Of a stretch of 64,000 bases of DNA, positions 24,832 through 32,831 are shown in pieces; position 1 is the stretch's first letter, and each line of letters opens with the position of its first letter. The stretch covers positions 1 to 64,000 of the forward strand of contig NC_009092.1 of the NCBI RefSeq assembly GCF_000016065.1, given 5' to 3'. Below the pieces are notes generated by a model. That model did not search any database, was not told the DNA's origin, and saw only the letters and a program-made list of their open reading frames with translations. This DNA comes from Shewanella loihica PV-4. GTDB lineage: Bacteria; Pseudomonadota; Gammaproteobacteria; Enterobacterales; Shewanellaceae. The position numbers were made by a program, and so were the translations under genes.

Positions 24832-25446
24832 TTGAGCGAGAGTTATCCCATTCCGGCCAAGCCGATCACCATAGAAGAAGAGATAAAGCATAGCCGCTTT
24901 ATCTCTTTTCTATTTCACTGCCCATCGGAAGATGTGTTGAAGTGTGTGCTCACTAACATTAAGGCCGAGTATCCGGGGGCGAATCACTATTGCTACGCCT
25001 TTATCGCCGGAGCGCCGGACAATAATGTGGCCATGGGCAGCAGCGATGATGGTGAGCCGTCCGGCAGTGCCGGGCGTCCCATGTTGGCCAGCCTGCAGGG
25101 TGCCGAGATAGGTGAGATCGGCGCCGTCGTGGTGCGCTATTTTGGCGGCACCAAGTTAGGTGTCGGCGGCCTGGTGCGCGCCTACAGCTCTGGCATCAAA
25201 CAGGGGCTGGCGCAGCTAGAGACTGAGATAAAGCAGATCCGTTATCCTGGAAGGCTGGCGTGCGATTACCATCAGCTCAAAGATGTGGAACACTTTCTCG
25301 AGCTCTGTGAGGGGCTGGTTGTCGACAAGGTGTTTACCGACAGGGTGAGCCTGAGTTTCGAGATGCCCAAGGCGACTCAGAGCCGTTTCAATCAGGAGCT
25401 TGCGACCCTGAGTCAGGGACGCCTCAAGGCGGAGTTTTCCAACTGA
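24832..25446 (+). CDS. yigZ: YigZ/IMPACT family protein
   Basis: A 204-aa member of the UPF0029/IMPACT family, with no settled biochemical role in bacteria. Conserved segments include IKHSRFISFLF, GANHYCYAF, SDDGEPSGSAGRPML and VVVRYFGGTKLGVGGLVRAY, followed by a C-terminal ferredoxin-like domain (about 140-204). The predicted start is TTG at 24832, with AGG about eight bases upstream; no ATG gives a better alignment. It lies 14 bases after pepQ, in the conserved pepQ-yigZ-trkH-hemG order. Confidence 0.9.
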   Translation: MSESYPIPAKPITIEEEIKHSRFISFLFHCPSEDVLKCVLTNIKAEYPGANHYCYAFIAGAPDNNVAMGSSDDGEPSGSAGRPMLASLQGAEIGEIGAVVVRYFGGTKLGVGGLVRAYSSGIKQGLAQLETEIKQIRYPGRLACDYHQLKDVEHFLELCEGLVVDKVFTDRVSLSFEMPKATQSRFNQELATLSQGRLKAEFSN

Positions 25447-25598
25447 TGCCCAAGCGGAAGCGAGAGCGGGCTAACATGTTCGCAAAGGGCTTTTTGCCTT
25501 GGGTCACAAAGCGCCAATAAATTTTATACAACTGCCGGGATAAACTATGCGAGAATGCGCCAGTGCGTCTTCGCAAATGGAATAATAAAAACGCCCTA

Positions 25599-27056
25599 AT
25601 GCAATATAGAACCATTATAAGAATTACAGGCCTACTCATGGGGCTGTTTTCTTTGTCGCTTCTGCCGCCAGCGCTGGTTGCCGTGATCTACAAAGATGGC
25701 GGGGGCACAGCCTTTCTGCAGGCCTTCTTCCTCAGCTTGTTACTCGGCTTCGTGCTCTGGTATCCCAACAGGCGTCACAAGAAGGATCTGCGCACCCGAG
25801 AGGGCTTTATGCTGGTGGTGCTCTTCTGGGGCGTGTTGGGCTCCATAGGTGCTGTGCCTTTTATCTTCTCCAGTCAGCCCGATCTTTCGCTCACCGACAG
25901 CTTCTTCGAGTCCTTCTCGGCGCTCACCACCACAGGGGCGACCGTGCTGGTGGGGCTAGATAGCCTGCCCAAGGCGATCCTCTTCTATCGCCACCTATTG
26001 CAGTGGCTCGGCGGAATGGGGATCATCGTCCTGGCGGTAGCCATTCTGCCCGTGCTCGGGATTGGGGGGATGCAGCTCTACCGTGCGGAGATCCCCGGGC
26101 CGGTGAAAGACAGTAAGATGACGCCGCGAATCGCCGAGACCGCCAAGGCGCTCTGGTATATCTATCTGGCGCTGACCATCGCCTGTGCCTTCGCCTACTG
26201 GGTCGCCGGCATGGATGTGTTCGATGCCATCTGTCACTCGTTTTCTACCATCGCCATTGGCGGCTTCTCTACCCATGACGCCAGCATGGGATACTTCGAT
26301 AGCACGGCGATCAACATGGTGTGTGTGGTGTTTCTGTTGATTGCGGCGCTGAACTTCAGCCTGCACTTTGCGGCCTTTACCCGCCGCGGCATCAACCTCA
26401 AGGTTTATCTGAGAGACGCCGAGTTTAAGGCGCTTATCGTGATCCAGCTGGCGCTGACGCTGATCTGTTTTGCGACCCTGTACCATACCGGCATCTATGA
26501 CAGTGCCGAGGAGACTTTCGACTTCGCCCTGTTCCAGGCGGTCTCTATCTCCACCACGGCGGGCTTCGGTACCGAAAGCTTCCATATGTGGCCGCTGTTC
26601 CTGCCTATGCTGCTGATCTTCTCCAGCTTCATCGGTGGCTGTGGCGGCTCGACTGCCGGCGGCATCAAGGTGATGCGGATGATTTTACTGCTGCTGCAGG
26701 GCTCACGAGAACTCAAACGCCTGGTGCACCCCAGGGGCATGTTCTCCATCCGTATCAATGGTAAGGCGCTGCCGGATCGCATCATAGATGCGGTATGGGG
26801 CTTCTTCTCTGCTTACGCCCTCGTTTTTGTGGTTTGCATGTTGATCCTGATGGCGCTGGGCATGGATAATATCACCGCCTTCAGCGCGACCGCGGCCTGT
26901 TTGAATAACCTGGGGCCTGGGCTAGGTGAGGTGGCCAGTAACTATGCCAGCATTGGCGATGGCGAGAAGTGGGTGTTGGTGGTGGCCATGCTATTCGGCC
27001 GATTGGAAGTGTTTACCTTATTGGTGTTGTTTACACCGACTTTTTGGAAGAATTAA
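25599..27056 (+). CDS. trkH: Trk potassium uptake system membrane protein TrkH
   Basis: TrkH is the K+-translocating subunit of the Trk system and needs TrkA and a nucleotide-binding partner. I chose ATG 25599 (MQYRTIIRITGLLMG), giving 485 aa and matching E. coli TrkH (483); a GTG at 25563 would add twelve unconserved residues. Selectivity-filter segments such as TTTGATVLVGLDSLP, TIAIGGFSTHDAS, STTAGFGTES and LNNLGPGLG are present, and the ending FGRLEVFTLLVLFTPTFWKN is typical. Its stop overlaps the hemG start (TAATG), so translation is coupled. Confidence 0.96.
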   Translation: MQYRTIIRITGLLMGLFSLSLLPPALVAVIYKDGGGTAFLQAFFLSLLLGFVLWYPNRRHKKDLRTREGFMLVVLFWGVLGSIGAVPFIFSSQPDLSLTDSFFESFSALTTTGATVLVGLDSLPKAILFYRHLLQWLGGMGIIVLAVAILPVLGIGGMQLYRAEIPGPVKDSKMTPRIAETAKALWYIYLALTIACAFAYWVAGMDVFDAICHSFSTIAIGGFSTHDASMGYFDSTAINMVCVVFLLIAALNFSLHFAAFTRRGINLKVYLRDAEFKALIVIQLALTLICFATLYHTGIYDSAEETFDFALFQAVSISTTAGFGTESFHMWPLFLPMLLIFSSFIGGCGGSTAGGIKVMRMILLLLQGSRELKRLVHPRGMFSIRINGKALPDRIIDAVWGFFSAYALVFVVCMLILMALGMDNITAFSATAACLNNLGPGLGEVASNYASIGDGEKWVLVVAMLFGRLEVFTLLVLFTPTFWKN

Positions 27057-27583
27057 TGAGTCGTACCCTAATTATCTATTCTACCGTAGACGGTCAGACG
27101 AAAGCCATCTGTGATCAGATTGCCGAGCAGTGCAAGTCGGATACCCAGCCGGTGACCATGGTCAGCCTGGAAGAGGCCCAGTCGGTCAACCTCTCCTATT
27201 TTGACAAGGTCATCATAGGGGCGAGCATTCGTTACGGCAAACACAGACCCGAGCTGTTCCAATATGTGAACCGTCACAGAGCCGTGTTAAATGGCAAGAA
27301 GAACGCCTTCTTTACCGTGAACGTGGTGGCGAGAAAGCCGGAGAAGAATACGCCCGAGACTAACCCTTACATGAAGAAGTTTCTGCAGCTGTCGCTGTGG
27401 CAGCCTCAGCAGCTGGGAGTCTTTGCGGGTAAGATCGATTATCCCAAGTACCGTTTCTTCGATAAGTTCATGATCCGTTTCATTATGTGGATCACTAAGG
27501 GCCCCACAGATACCTCGGGTACCTATGAATTTACCGATTGGGATAAGGTGCAGGAGTTTGCGAAAGCCTTTAGCGAGCGTTAA
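27056..27583 (+). CDS. hemG: Menaquinone-dependent protoporphyrinogen oxidase HemG
   Basis: HemG is a flavodoxin-fold FMN enzyme that oxidises protoporphyrinogen IX to protoporphyrin IX, passing electrons to quinones. The 175-aa protein begins SRTLIIYSTVDGQT, an FMN-phosphate loop, and has the extra insert VNVVARKPEKNTPETNPYMKK characteristic of HemG versus plain flavodoxins. GGAAG precedes the ATG, which shares one base with the trkH stop. A paralog, hemG2, lies 600 bases downstream. Confidence 0.93.
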   Translation: MSRTLIIYSTVDGQTKAICDQIAEQCKSDTQPVTMVSLEEAQSVNLSYFDKVIIGASIRYGKHRPELFQYVNRHRAVLNGKKNAFFTVNVVARKPEKNTPETNPYMKKFLQLSLWQPQQLGVFAGKIDYPKYRFFDKFMIRFIMWITKGPTDTSGTYEFTDWDKVQEFAKAFSER

Positions 27584-27604
27584 AGGCTTTCATCTTCGCA
27601 GGAA

Positions 27605-27910
27605 TTATACGCAGTAACGCTTGTAGAGAATCGAGATCACCTCGGTGACCTGTTCGTTCTTCAGTGTGTAGTAGACGATCTGTGAGCTCTTGCGGGTCGC
27701 CACCAGATCTTCGGCGCGCAATACCGCCAGGTGTTGTGACAAGGCAGACTGGCTCAGGGGCACGTTTTCATTTAGCTGTGTCACGCTCAGTTCATTGTCG
27801 AGTAGCTGGCACAAGATCATCAGTCTATAGGGATTGGCTATTGCCTTAAGCCACTTGGCTGCGCTCTGGGCATTGGTGACCATTGCATCTACATCAATAT
27901 CTTTTTGCAT
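27605..27910 (-). CDS. ArsR-family repressor, HlyU/SqrR/BigR-like (persulfide or redox sensor)
   Basis: A 101-aa winged-helix ArsR-family protein very similar to Vibrio HlyU: ILCQLLDNELSVTQL and LSQSALSQHLAVLRAEDLVATRK form the HTH, then IVYYTL the wing. Cys34 (in ILCQLL) and Cys100 (in YKRYCV) are 66 residues apart. From memory this is the same spacing as the reactive Cys pair of SqrR, BigR and HlyU, which react with persulfides or oxidants and release DNA. No metal-binding ELCV-type motif is visible, so a metal sensor is unlikely. The gene is divergent from hemG2 and has a perfect palindrome just upstream of its own start. Confidence 0.85.
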   Translation of the reverse strand: MQKDIDVDAMVTNAQSAAKWLKAIANPYRLMILCQLLDNELSVTQLNENVPLSQSALSQHLAVLRAEDLVATRKSSQIVYYTLKNEQVTEVISILYKRYCV

Positions 27911-27934
27911 ACGGCAACTCTCTTGTACTCTATT

Positions 27935-27952
27935 AATTAGATTATTCTAATT
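27935..27952. promoter_or_regulatory. Candidate operator of the HlyU-like repressor
   Basis: AATTAGA-TTAT-TCTAATT is a perfect palindrome with 7-bp arms and a 4-bp spacer, 25 bases upstream of the repressor ATG. AT-rich ATTAGA-type inverted repeats are the known binding sites of BigR/SqrR-class regulators, so autoregulation is likely. hemG2 starts about 230 bases away on the other strand. Confidence 0.65.
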
Positions 27953-28182
27953 GAATGGGGAAGTGAAAACAATGATACTCAGCCAGCCTGGGTAACTCAA
28001 TGGGAGCCGACCTGTGTCCTTTTAGGATTGCTCATGATTTTGTAGTTATTTTACCCCGAGTTAAATATCCAATTGGTGGTGTATTTCACAAAAACCTTAA
28101 CTAAATTGTGATCCAATTTGGGGTTTCTCCCGCACTTTGCTGCAACAATGTGACTCTCTTTTCCGATACAGATGAGTCGCTT

Positions 28183-28716
28183 ATGGCTTCAGTGCTAATT
28201 GTTTACTATTCTCGCGGTGGCCATACGGCCAAGATTGCCCAAGCGATAGCGGCGCACTTGGACGCTCAAGGGCATAGTTGCGACGCCCTGCGTATTGGCG
28301 AGTTTGAGCATATCGATTGGGAAAAATACGACTATGTTGCCGTGGGCGCCTGCGTACTCTATGGCAGCTACCATAAGTCCGTGTTCGAATTTGTCACTCG
28401 CTACCAGGCTGAGCTGGCGGCCAAGCCTAACAGCTTCTTCAGCGTCAACGTGGTGGCCCGTAACCCCGAGAAACGGATCCCCGAGAACAACAAGTATCTG
28501 CAGAAGTTTATCGAGCTCTCTCCCTGGAAGCCGAATGACGTTAAGGTGATTGCCGGCAAGGTGGACTACCCCTCCTGGCGTTGGTATGACAGGTGGATGA
28601 TCCAGCTGATCATGAAGATCACCGATGGCCCAACCGATCCTAAGGCGGTGATCGATTACACCGACTGGGAAGACGTTAAGCTATATGCAGAGCACCTGCT
28701 GACCCTCAAGGATTAG
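28183..28716 (+). CDS. HemG paralog (flavodoxin-fold protoporphyrinogen oxidase family)
   Basis: This 177-aa protein is clearly homologous to the HemG at 27056-27583: FFSVNVVARNPEKRIPENN, KVIAGKVDYPSW and ITDGPTDPKAVIDYTDW align with its FFTVNVVARKPEKNTPETN, VFAGKIDYPKY and ITKGPTDTSGTYEFTDW. The FMN loop is YYSRGGHTAK. I chose ATG 28183, the position aligning with the paralog's start, although an in-frame start lies 75 bases upstream. No strong Shine-Dalgarno is visible. The two copies enclose the HlyU-like gene. Which one supports haem synthesis cannot be told from sequence alone. Confidence 0.85.
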   Translation: MASVLIVYYSRGGHTAKIAQAIAAHLDAQGHSCDALRIGEFEHIDWEKYDYVAVGACVLYGSYHKSVFEFVTRYQAELAAKPNSFFSVNVVARNPEKRIPENNKYLQKFIELSPWKPNDVKVIAGKVDYPSWRWYDRWMIQLIMKITDGPTDPKAVIDYTDWEDVKLYAEHLLTLKD

Positions 28717-28831
28717 CCGCAACTCTCTATTCATCGCGCCCTGGCAACAGCCCTTGCTTCGGCGTGATCTTGCTTGTCACCTGGTCTGACCTCTGGTAGC
28801 CTTTGCCCTTCATTTAAGGGAGCTGGGTGAG

Positions 28832-29368
28832 ATGAACCTCTATTTTCGTTTGTTTTGGTTGATGTTTTGGCGGGTACGTCATTGTCGTCGTATCGATTTT
28901 CTGGGCACGAGTACCATTAGCTATCGCGCCTTGCCGCTGGATTGCGACATTAACCTGCACCTGACTAACTCCCGCTATCCCGCCCTGATGGATCTGGCCC
29001 GTACCTACATGTTGGCCGAGATGGGGCTGCTGAAACGCTTCTTGAAACTCAAGTGGTTGCCGATCGTCAACGCCGCCGAGTTCACCTATATTCGCGACAT
29101 CAAACCCCTGTGTAAATTCGACATTCAGAGTCGAGTGGTGGGTTGGGACGAGAAATACTTCTATGTCGAGCAGCGCTTCGTCAGCGGCGACACCCTTCAC
29201 TGTATCGTGCATGTGCGCGGCGTGTTCGTGAACAACCGCAAGCAGGTACCGATTCCTGAGATGCTCAAGGAGGCGGGCTTCGATGGCCCCGAACCTTGTT
29301 TACCGCCGGAAATCGAAAAGTGGAAAGCCTTCCTGACGCTCAAGAAAGAGCGCAACCTGCCTGCTTAA
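28832..29368 (+). CDS. Acyl-CoA thioesterase-like hotdog protein
   Basis: The 178-aa protein is a 4HBT-type hotdog thioesterase-like protein, resembling the THEM6/fungal-type group: RIDFLGTSTISYRALPLDCDINLHLTNSRYPALMDLARTYMLAEMG is the conserved N-terminal block with Asn-x-His at NLHLTNSRY, and the central sheet follows in FDIQSRVVGWDEKYFYVEQRF. A short basic, hydrophobic N-terminus (LYFRLFWLMFWRVR) suggests membrane association. The substrate is unknown. It converges on the GST gene. Confidence 0.78.
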   Translation: MNLYFRLFWLMFWRVRHCRRIDFLGTSTISYRALPLDCDINLHLTNSRYPALMDLARTYMLAEMGLLKRFLKLKWLPIVNAAEFTYIRDIKPLCKFDIQSRVVGWDEKYFYVEQRFVSGDTLHCIVHVRGVFVNNRKQVPIPEMLKEAGFDGPEPCLPPEIEKWKAFLTLKKERNLPA

Positions 29369-29380
29369 CTCTTCTAGGGT

Positions 29381-30028
29381 TTAGGGGATGGGGCGAAATC
29401 CGGCCTGCACCGCGATGCGGGTGAGTTCTATCTCTTCCTGTACCTGGATCCAGGCGCCTCGGGTGTTGGCCTGATTTAGATATCTGTCGATGGGATCCAG
29501 TTGGTACAGCTTGAGGCGATTTCTGGCGTGGATCAGGCAAGGGATCAGGGCGCAGTCCGCCATGGTAAAGGCATCGCCGCAGAGCCAGTGATGCCGCTGC
29601 AACTTGTCGTTCAGCTCATTCAGTAGCAGCATGATCTCCTTCTCTAACTGCCTCACCTTAATCGGATTCTCTTCTTCACGGGCTTCCATCTGTTCCAGCA
29701 GATAGAGAGGATTGTTCAGGTCGTTGTCGATGAGGCGATCATATAGGCGCACCTGTAGGCGCTGAGAGTAATCCTGTGGCAGTAGTCGGGTGCCGGTGGC
29801 AAATTCATGGTCTATGTAGTCTATGATGATGCTGGATTCGGGCAAGAGGTCGCCGGTGCGTGTCTTGAACAGGGGTAATTTTCCCAAGGGATACTGCTGC
29901 TTAAATTCGTTGCGGGAAAAGGGATCGCTCAGCTCTATCACCCTGGGATAGAAGTTGGCCTGTTTTTCGTAGAGGGCGATCAAGACTTTTTGGGAATATC
30001 GTGACAGGGGATGGTAGAAGAGTTCCAT
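29381..30028 (-). CDS. Glutathione S-transferase family protein
   Basis: A GST-fold protein (215 aa). I chose ATG 30028 (MELFYHPLSRYSQKV) because GGGAGGTG lies just upstream and it aligns with the family start. The thioredoxin-like domain shows YPLGKLPLFKTRTGDLLPESSIIIDYIDHEF, with the glutathione-binding Glu-Ser pair. The C-terminal helical domain has HHWLCGDAFTMADCALIPCL, the N-capping motif. Substrate unknown. Its ten-base separation from the convergent thioesterase gene leaves no room for a separate terminator. Confidence 0.88.
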   Translation of the reverse strand: MELFYHPLSRYSQKVLIALYEKQANFYPRVIELSDPFSRNEFKQQYPLGKLPLFKTRTGDLLPESSIIIDYIDHEFATGTRLLPQDYSQRLQVRLYDRLIDNDLNNPLYLLEQMEAREEENPIKVRQLEKEIMLLLNELNDKLQRHHWLCGDAFTMADCALIPCLIHARNRLKLYQLDPIDRYLNQANTRGAWIQVQEEIELTRIAVQAGFRPIP

Positions 30029-30109
30029 CAAATGCACCTCCCATTTGTCCAGAACCAATAAGCTAATATTAGTTCGAAATCCCCTATCTGGCCTGCTTTT
30101 TAGCCTGTC

Positions 30110-31009
30110 TTATGCCGCCGGTGTGAGTCGCTCGGTCAGCAGTTCGATAAGTGCCCTGACTCTTGGCGGAATCACCTCAAGATAGGGATGTACCAGGTAG
30201 AGGGCGCCTCGTCCCAGATGATAGTCTGGCAGTAGCTGTACCAGCTGCCCATTGGCAAGGTGCTGGCTTATCAAGGGGGAGGGCAGCAAGGCAACGCCCA
30301 GCCCCTGCATCGCCAGGCTTAGGGTTCCCTGTAGGCTGTTGCAGTTGATGAAAGGGCTAAGCTGCAGGCGGACACGCTCGCCTTCGCTGTTTTCAAACTG
30401 CCAATGTCTGGGGAGCCTGTCGCCCGCCAGGCCTATCCAATGATGATGGCTGAGATTGTCCGGGTGCACAGGCGCGCCATGGTGCGCAACATAGTCGGGG
30501 CTAGCCACCAGATATTCATCGAAGCGACCCAGTCTGGTCTCATTGACGCTGGGCTGACTGGCGGCCCCTATCTGAATCGCTACATCTATCTGATGCTCGG
30601 TGAGGTCCAGCTGTCTGTCCTGAATCAGTAGGGAGAGATGCACCTTGGGATAATGCTGGTGAAATGTCTTGATGATGGGGGCTATCTCTCCATCGCCTAG
30701 CGCCTGGGGGACGGCGAGGGTGATGCTGCCTTGCAGCTCGGCATCTGCTGGCTGCAGCGAGGTTTCCGCCTGCTTGGCGAGTTTGAGCAGCTCGGCGCAG
30801 TAGCGGTAAAAGGACTGACCCTCCTGGGTGAGCGACAGGCTGCGGGTGGTCCTGTTTAATAGACGCGACTGGCATCTATGCTCCAGTTTCTTTAGGTGTT
30901 GACTCACCATGGAGCGGCTAATGTTTAGCGACTCGGCGGCGCGGGTCAAGGAGCCATGCTCGACCACACTGGCAAAGACCAACATACGATAGAGTTGTGA
31001 TGCGTCCAT
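30110..31009 (-). CDS. LysR-family transcriptional regulator
   Basis: The 299-aa protein has an N-terminal HTH of the LysR type (LYRMLVFASVVEHGSLTRAAESLNISRSMVSQHLKKLEHRCQSRLLNRTTRSLSLT split over residues 5-60) and a C-terminal effector domain with LGVALLPSPLI. I chose ATG 31009 with TGAGG six bases upstream; a TTG at 31021 is the alternative. It belongs to the CrgA/LTTR-type that often regulates the adjacent divergent gene or itself. A perfect 16-bp palindrome lies 86 bases upstream. GST follows on the same strand, 81 bases downstream, and is a possible target. Confidence 0.88.
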   Translation of the reverse strand: MDASQLYRMLVFASVVEHGSLTRAAESLNISRSMVSQHLKKLEHRCQSRLLNRTTRSLSLTQEGQSFYRYCAELLKLAKQAETSLQPADAELQGSITLAVPQALGDGEIAPIIKTFHQHYPKVHLSLLIQDRQLDLTEHQIDVAIQIGAASQPSVNETRLGRFDEYLVASPDYVAHHGAPVHPDNLSHHHWIGLAGDRLPRHWQFENSEGERVRLQLSPFINCNSLQGTLSLAMQGLGVALLPSPLISQHLANGQLVQLLPDYHLGRGALYLVHPYLEVIPPRVRALIELLTERLTPAA

Positions 31010-31094
31010 AATTAACCTCAACGGCCTCGCACCGACCTAAGTGCTAGCCAATTGCAATCATCTCTGGTTATTGTTTACTAATGTTGTAAAAATA

Positions 31095-31110
31095 AACCCA
31101 TATATGGGTT
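31095..31110. promoter_or_regulatory. Perfect 16-bp palindrome AACCCATATATGGGTT between LysR gene and tag2
   Basis: The palindrome is perfect over 16 bases and lies in the divergent gap between the LysR regulator (start 31009) and the second Tag-family gene (start 31239). It could be an operator for the LysR protein or for another factor. The binding protein is not known from sequence. Confidence 0.5.
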
Positions 31111-31238
31111 ATTTATTGTTCATGGTAACCAATATGTCAAAGTTGGCCGGGGTCGTCTCGTGTCGTTTGGTGGGTGATCGACATGGCTGCATGGCGCGTA
31201 ATCTGTATTCAACAAGCATTTAAGGAGCTGCTTATATT

Positions 31239-31928
31239 ATGGCGCGATTAGAATCGTTCGACAGTATTTACCAGCGCGCCTGTGAGCGCAAAGGCGGCGA
31301 AGCAGGCTTGGCCGCTCGTCTGCCAGAGGTGTTATCTCAGGATCAGATTGCCGAGTATACGGATGCCGAGCTGCTGTCTGAGCTGAGTAAGAAGGTGTTT
31401 CAATCGGGATTTGTATGGCGCATCGTCGACAACAAGTGGCCAGCCTATGAGGCGGCCTTCTTCAACTTCGAGCCCCACAAGATCTTGATGCTATCGCCTG
31501 AGCAGATCCAGCAGCGTGCCAGCGACCCCGAGTTGATCCGCCACCTGAAGAAGACCATGGCGATATATGACAACGCTCTGATGGTGCATGATATTAAGCT
31601 CGCTCACGGCAGCTTTGCCAAGTTTATTGCTCAGTGGCCCAGCGATAATATCATAGGGCTCTGGGCCGAGCTGAAACGCCTGGGCTGCCGACTGGGTGGC
31701 AATACCGGCCCCTATTTTCTGCGCACCATAGGCAAAGATACCTTTCTGCTGACCGAAGATATCAAGGGATATCTTCAGGCCCACAAACTGATCGATGCCG
31801 GTTTTACCTCTACACGAGGCCTGACCCAGGTGCAGGAAGTATTCAATGAGTGGCAGGCACAGTCGGGCCGCTCTCTGGCGGAAATCAGCCGTATCCTCGC
31901 CTGTGGCGTGGGTGATAACCGGATATAA
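31239..31928 (+). CDS. Tag-family (DNA-3-methyladenine glycosylase I-like) protein lacking the zinc ligands
   Basis: The 229-aa protein belongs to the HhH glycosylase group related to Tag, as seen in LLSELSKKVFQSGFVWRIVDNKWPAYEAAFFNFEPHKIL, LIRHLKKTMAIYDNALMV and GPYFLRTIGKDTFLLTEDI. It has none of the N-terminal CGW or C-terminal DHxxxC zinc ligands of the true Tag at 12604, and an N-terminal extension of about 15 residues. It may have another substrate or be a structural relative; it has been automatically annotated as a glycosylase in many genomes. AAGGAG lies ten bases upstream of the ATG. Confidence 0.75.
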   Translation: MARLESFDSIYQRACERKGGEAGLAARLPEVLSQDQIAEYTDAELLSELSKKVFQSGFVWRIVDNKWPAYEAAFFNFEPHKILMLSPEQIQQRASDPELIRHLKKTMAIYDNALMVHDIKLAHGSFAKFIAQWPSDNIIGLWAELKRLGCRLGGNTGPYFLRTIGKDTFLLTEDIKGYLQAHKLIDAGFTSTRGLTQVQEVFNEWQAQSGRSLAEISRILACGVGDNRI

Positions 31929-31965
31929 CCTAGCTCCGTCTAAACATCTGGGATAAGTATTCTGA

Positions 31966-32013
31966 CCCCCATGGATGGGGGAAATGCCAAAAAATGTCGG
32001 GAGCATTTTTGGC
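31966..32013. repeat. Two adjacent inverted repeats between tag2 and the porin gene
   Basis: CCCCCAT-GG-ATGGGGG (31966-31981) is followed at once by GCCAAAAAATG / CATTTTTGGC (31986-32013), a stem with one unpaired T. Together with the terminator at 32021 they make three stacked hairpins in 80 bases between convergent genes. Confidence 0.6.
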
Positions 32014-32020
32014 CATGTGC

Positions 32021-32044
32021 AAAAAAGCCAGCCCAAGGGCTGGC
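32021..32044 (-). terminator. Rho-independent terminator of the porin gene
   Basis: GCCAGCCC (32027-32034) and GGGCTGGC (32037-32044) form the stem. On the minus strand TTTTTT follows, 32 bases after the porin stop. Confidence 0.85.
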
Positions 32045-32075
32045 AAAGACGTGCAGAGATTGGAAACTGCTGTGC

Positions 32076-32831
32076 TTAGAAACTCTTGCTGACGCCGATA
32101 ACGACTCGGTCATCAAAAATCTTGGTTTGTGTACCGTACACCTTGTGGCTCTCATCCACTGTGCTGCCGTGGTATCTGAGATCGAAACTCAGGCCGGCGA
32201 ATGTTTTGCTGACACCCAGGTTCCAGTGACCCCAGCCTTCGGCGCCGTTACCGTCCAGATCCTGATAGCCGACGCTGGCAGACAGGTTAATGCCATTGTC
32301 GAACTGGTAGCTTGGATGGACGGCGTAGTTCACGCCTTGCCAGCCATCGACACCAAACCAGTCATCGACGGTCGGGGTCACTTCCAGTTGTAGGTTAGTG
32401 CGGCCGAACTGCTTACCCACCTTGAGCCATAACTCTGTGTAGTTAGAGTATGAGGCGCCCGGGTAGAGATAGGAGAAGAGCATGACATCATAGGTGATAC
32501 CAGAATCGCCGAAGGTGCCCGCCTTACCTATGTAGGGTGCGGTGACGATTTCAAGATTTGGATCGGCAAACTTGATGTTGGAGGCATACACACCGCCGTA
32601 CCAGCCTTGAACATTTCCCCATCCCAGCGTGCCTTGCACGACAGGGACATCGCCATCCATGGTTTCTGACTCACCACGAAAGACATAATCTGAGGCAAAG
32701 GTCAGCTTGCCTGTGATATTGCCGCCTAAGACTTGGGTGTCTTGCGCTTCGGCCATGACGCCGCTTGCGGCTAATAGGCTGCCAAGGAGTATCGAGCATT
32801 TTAACTGGGTTAAGGTCTTCATCATCTTCAT
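32076..32831 (-). CDS. TorF-family putative porin
   Basis: The 251-aa protein has a Sec signal peptide (MKMMKTLTQLKCSILLGSLLAASGVMAEA) and a beta-rich outer-membrane body: GKLTFASDYVFRGESETM, alternating aromatic strands such as YNQL-type NYTELWLKVGKQF, and the C-terminal Phe in VIGVSKSF, the usual outer-membrane sorting signal. It fits the family named TorF-like/Gcw_chp, found in Shewanella. Substrate is unknown. No tor genes are nearby, so a trimethylamine-oxide role is not supported here. A terminator follows. Confidence 0.82.
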   Translation of the reverse strand: MKMMKTLTQLKCSILLGSLLAASGVMAEAQDTQVLGGNITGKLTFASDYVFRGESETMDGDVPVVQGTLGWGNVQGWYGGVYASNIKFADPNLEIVTAPYIGKAGTFGDSGITYDVMLFSYLYPGASYSNYTELWLKVGKQFGRTNLQLEVTPTVDDWFGVDGWQGVNYAVHPSYQFDNGINLSASVGYQDLDGNGAEGWGHWNLGVSKTFAGLSFDLRYHGSTVDESHKVYGTQTKIFDDRVVIGVSKSF

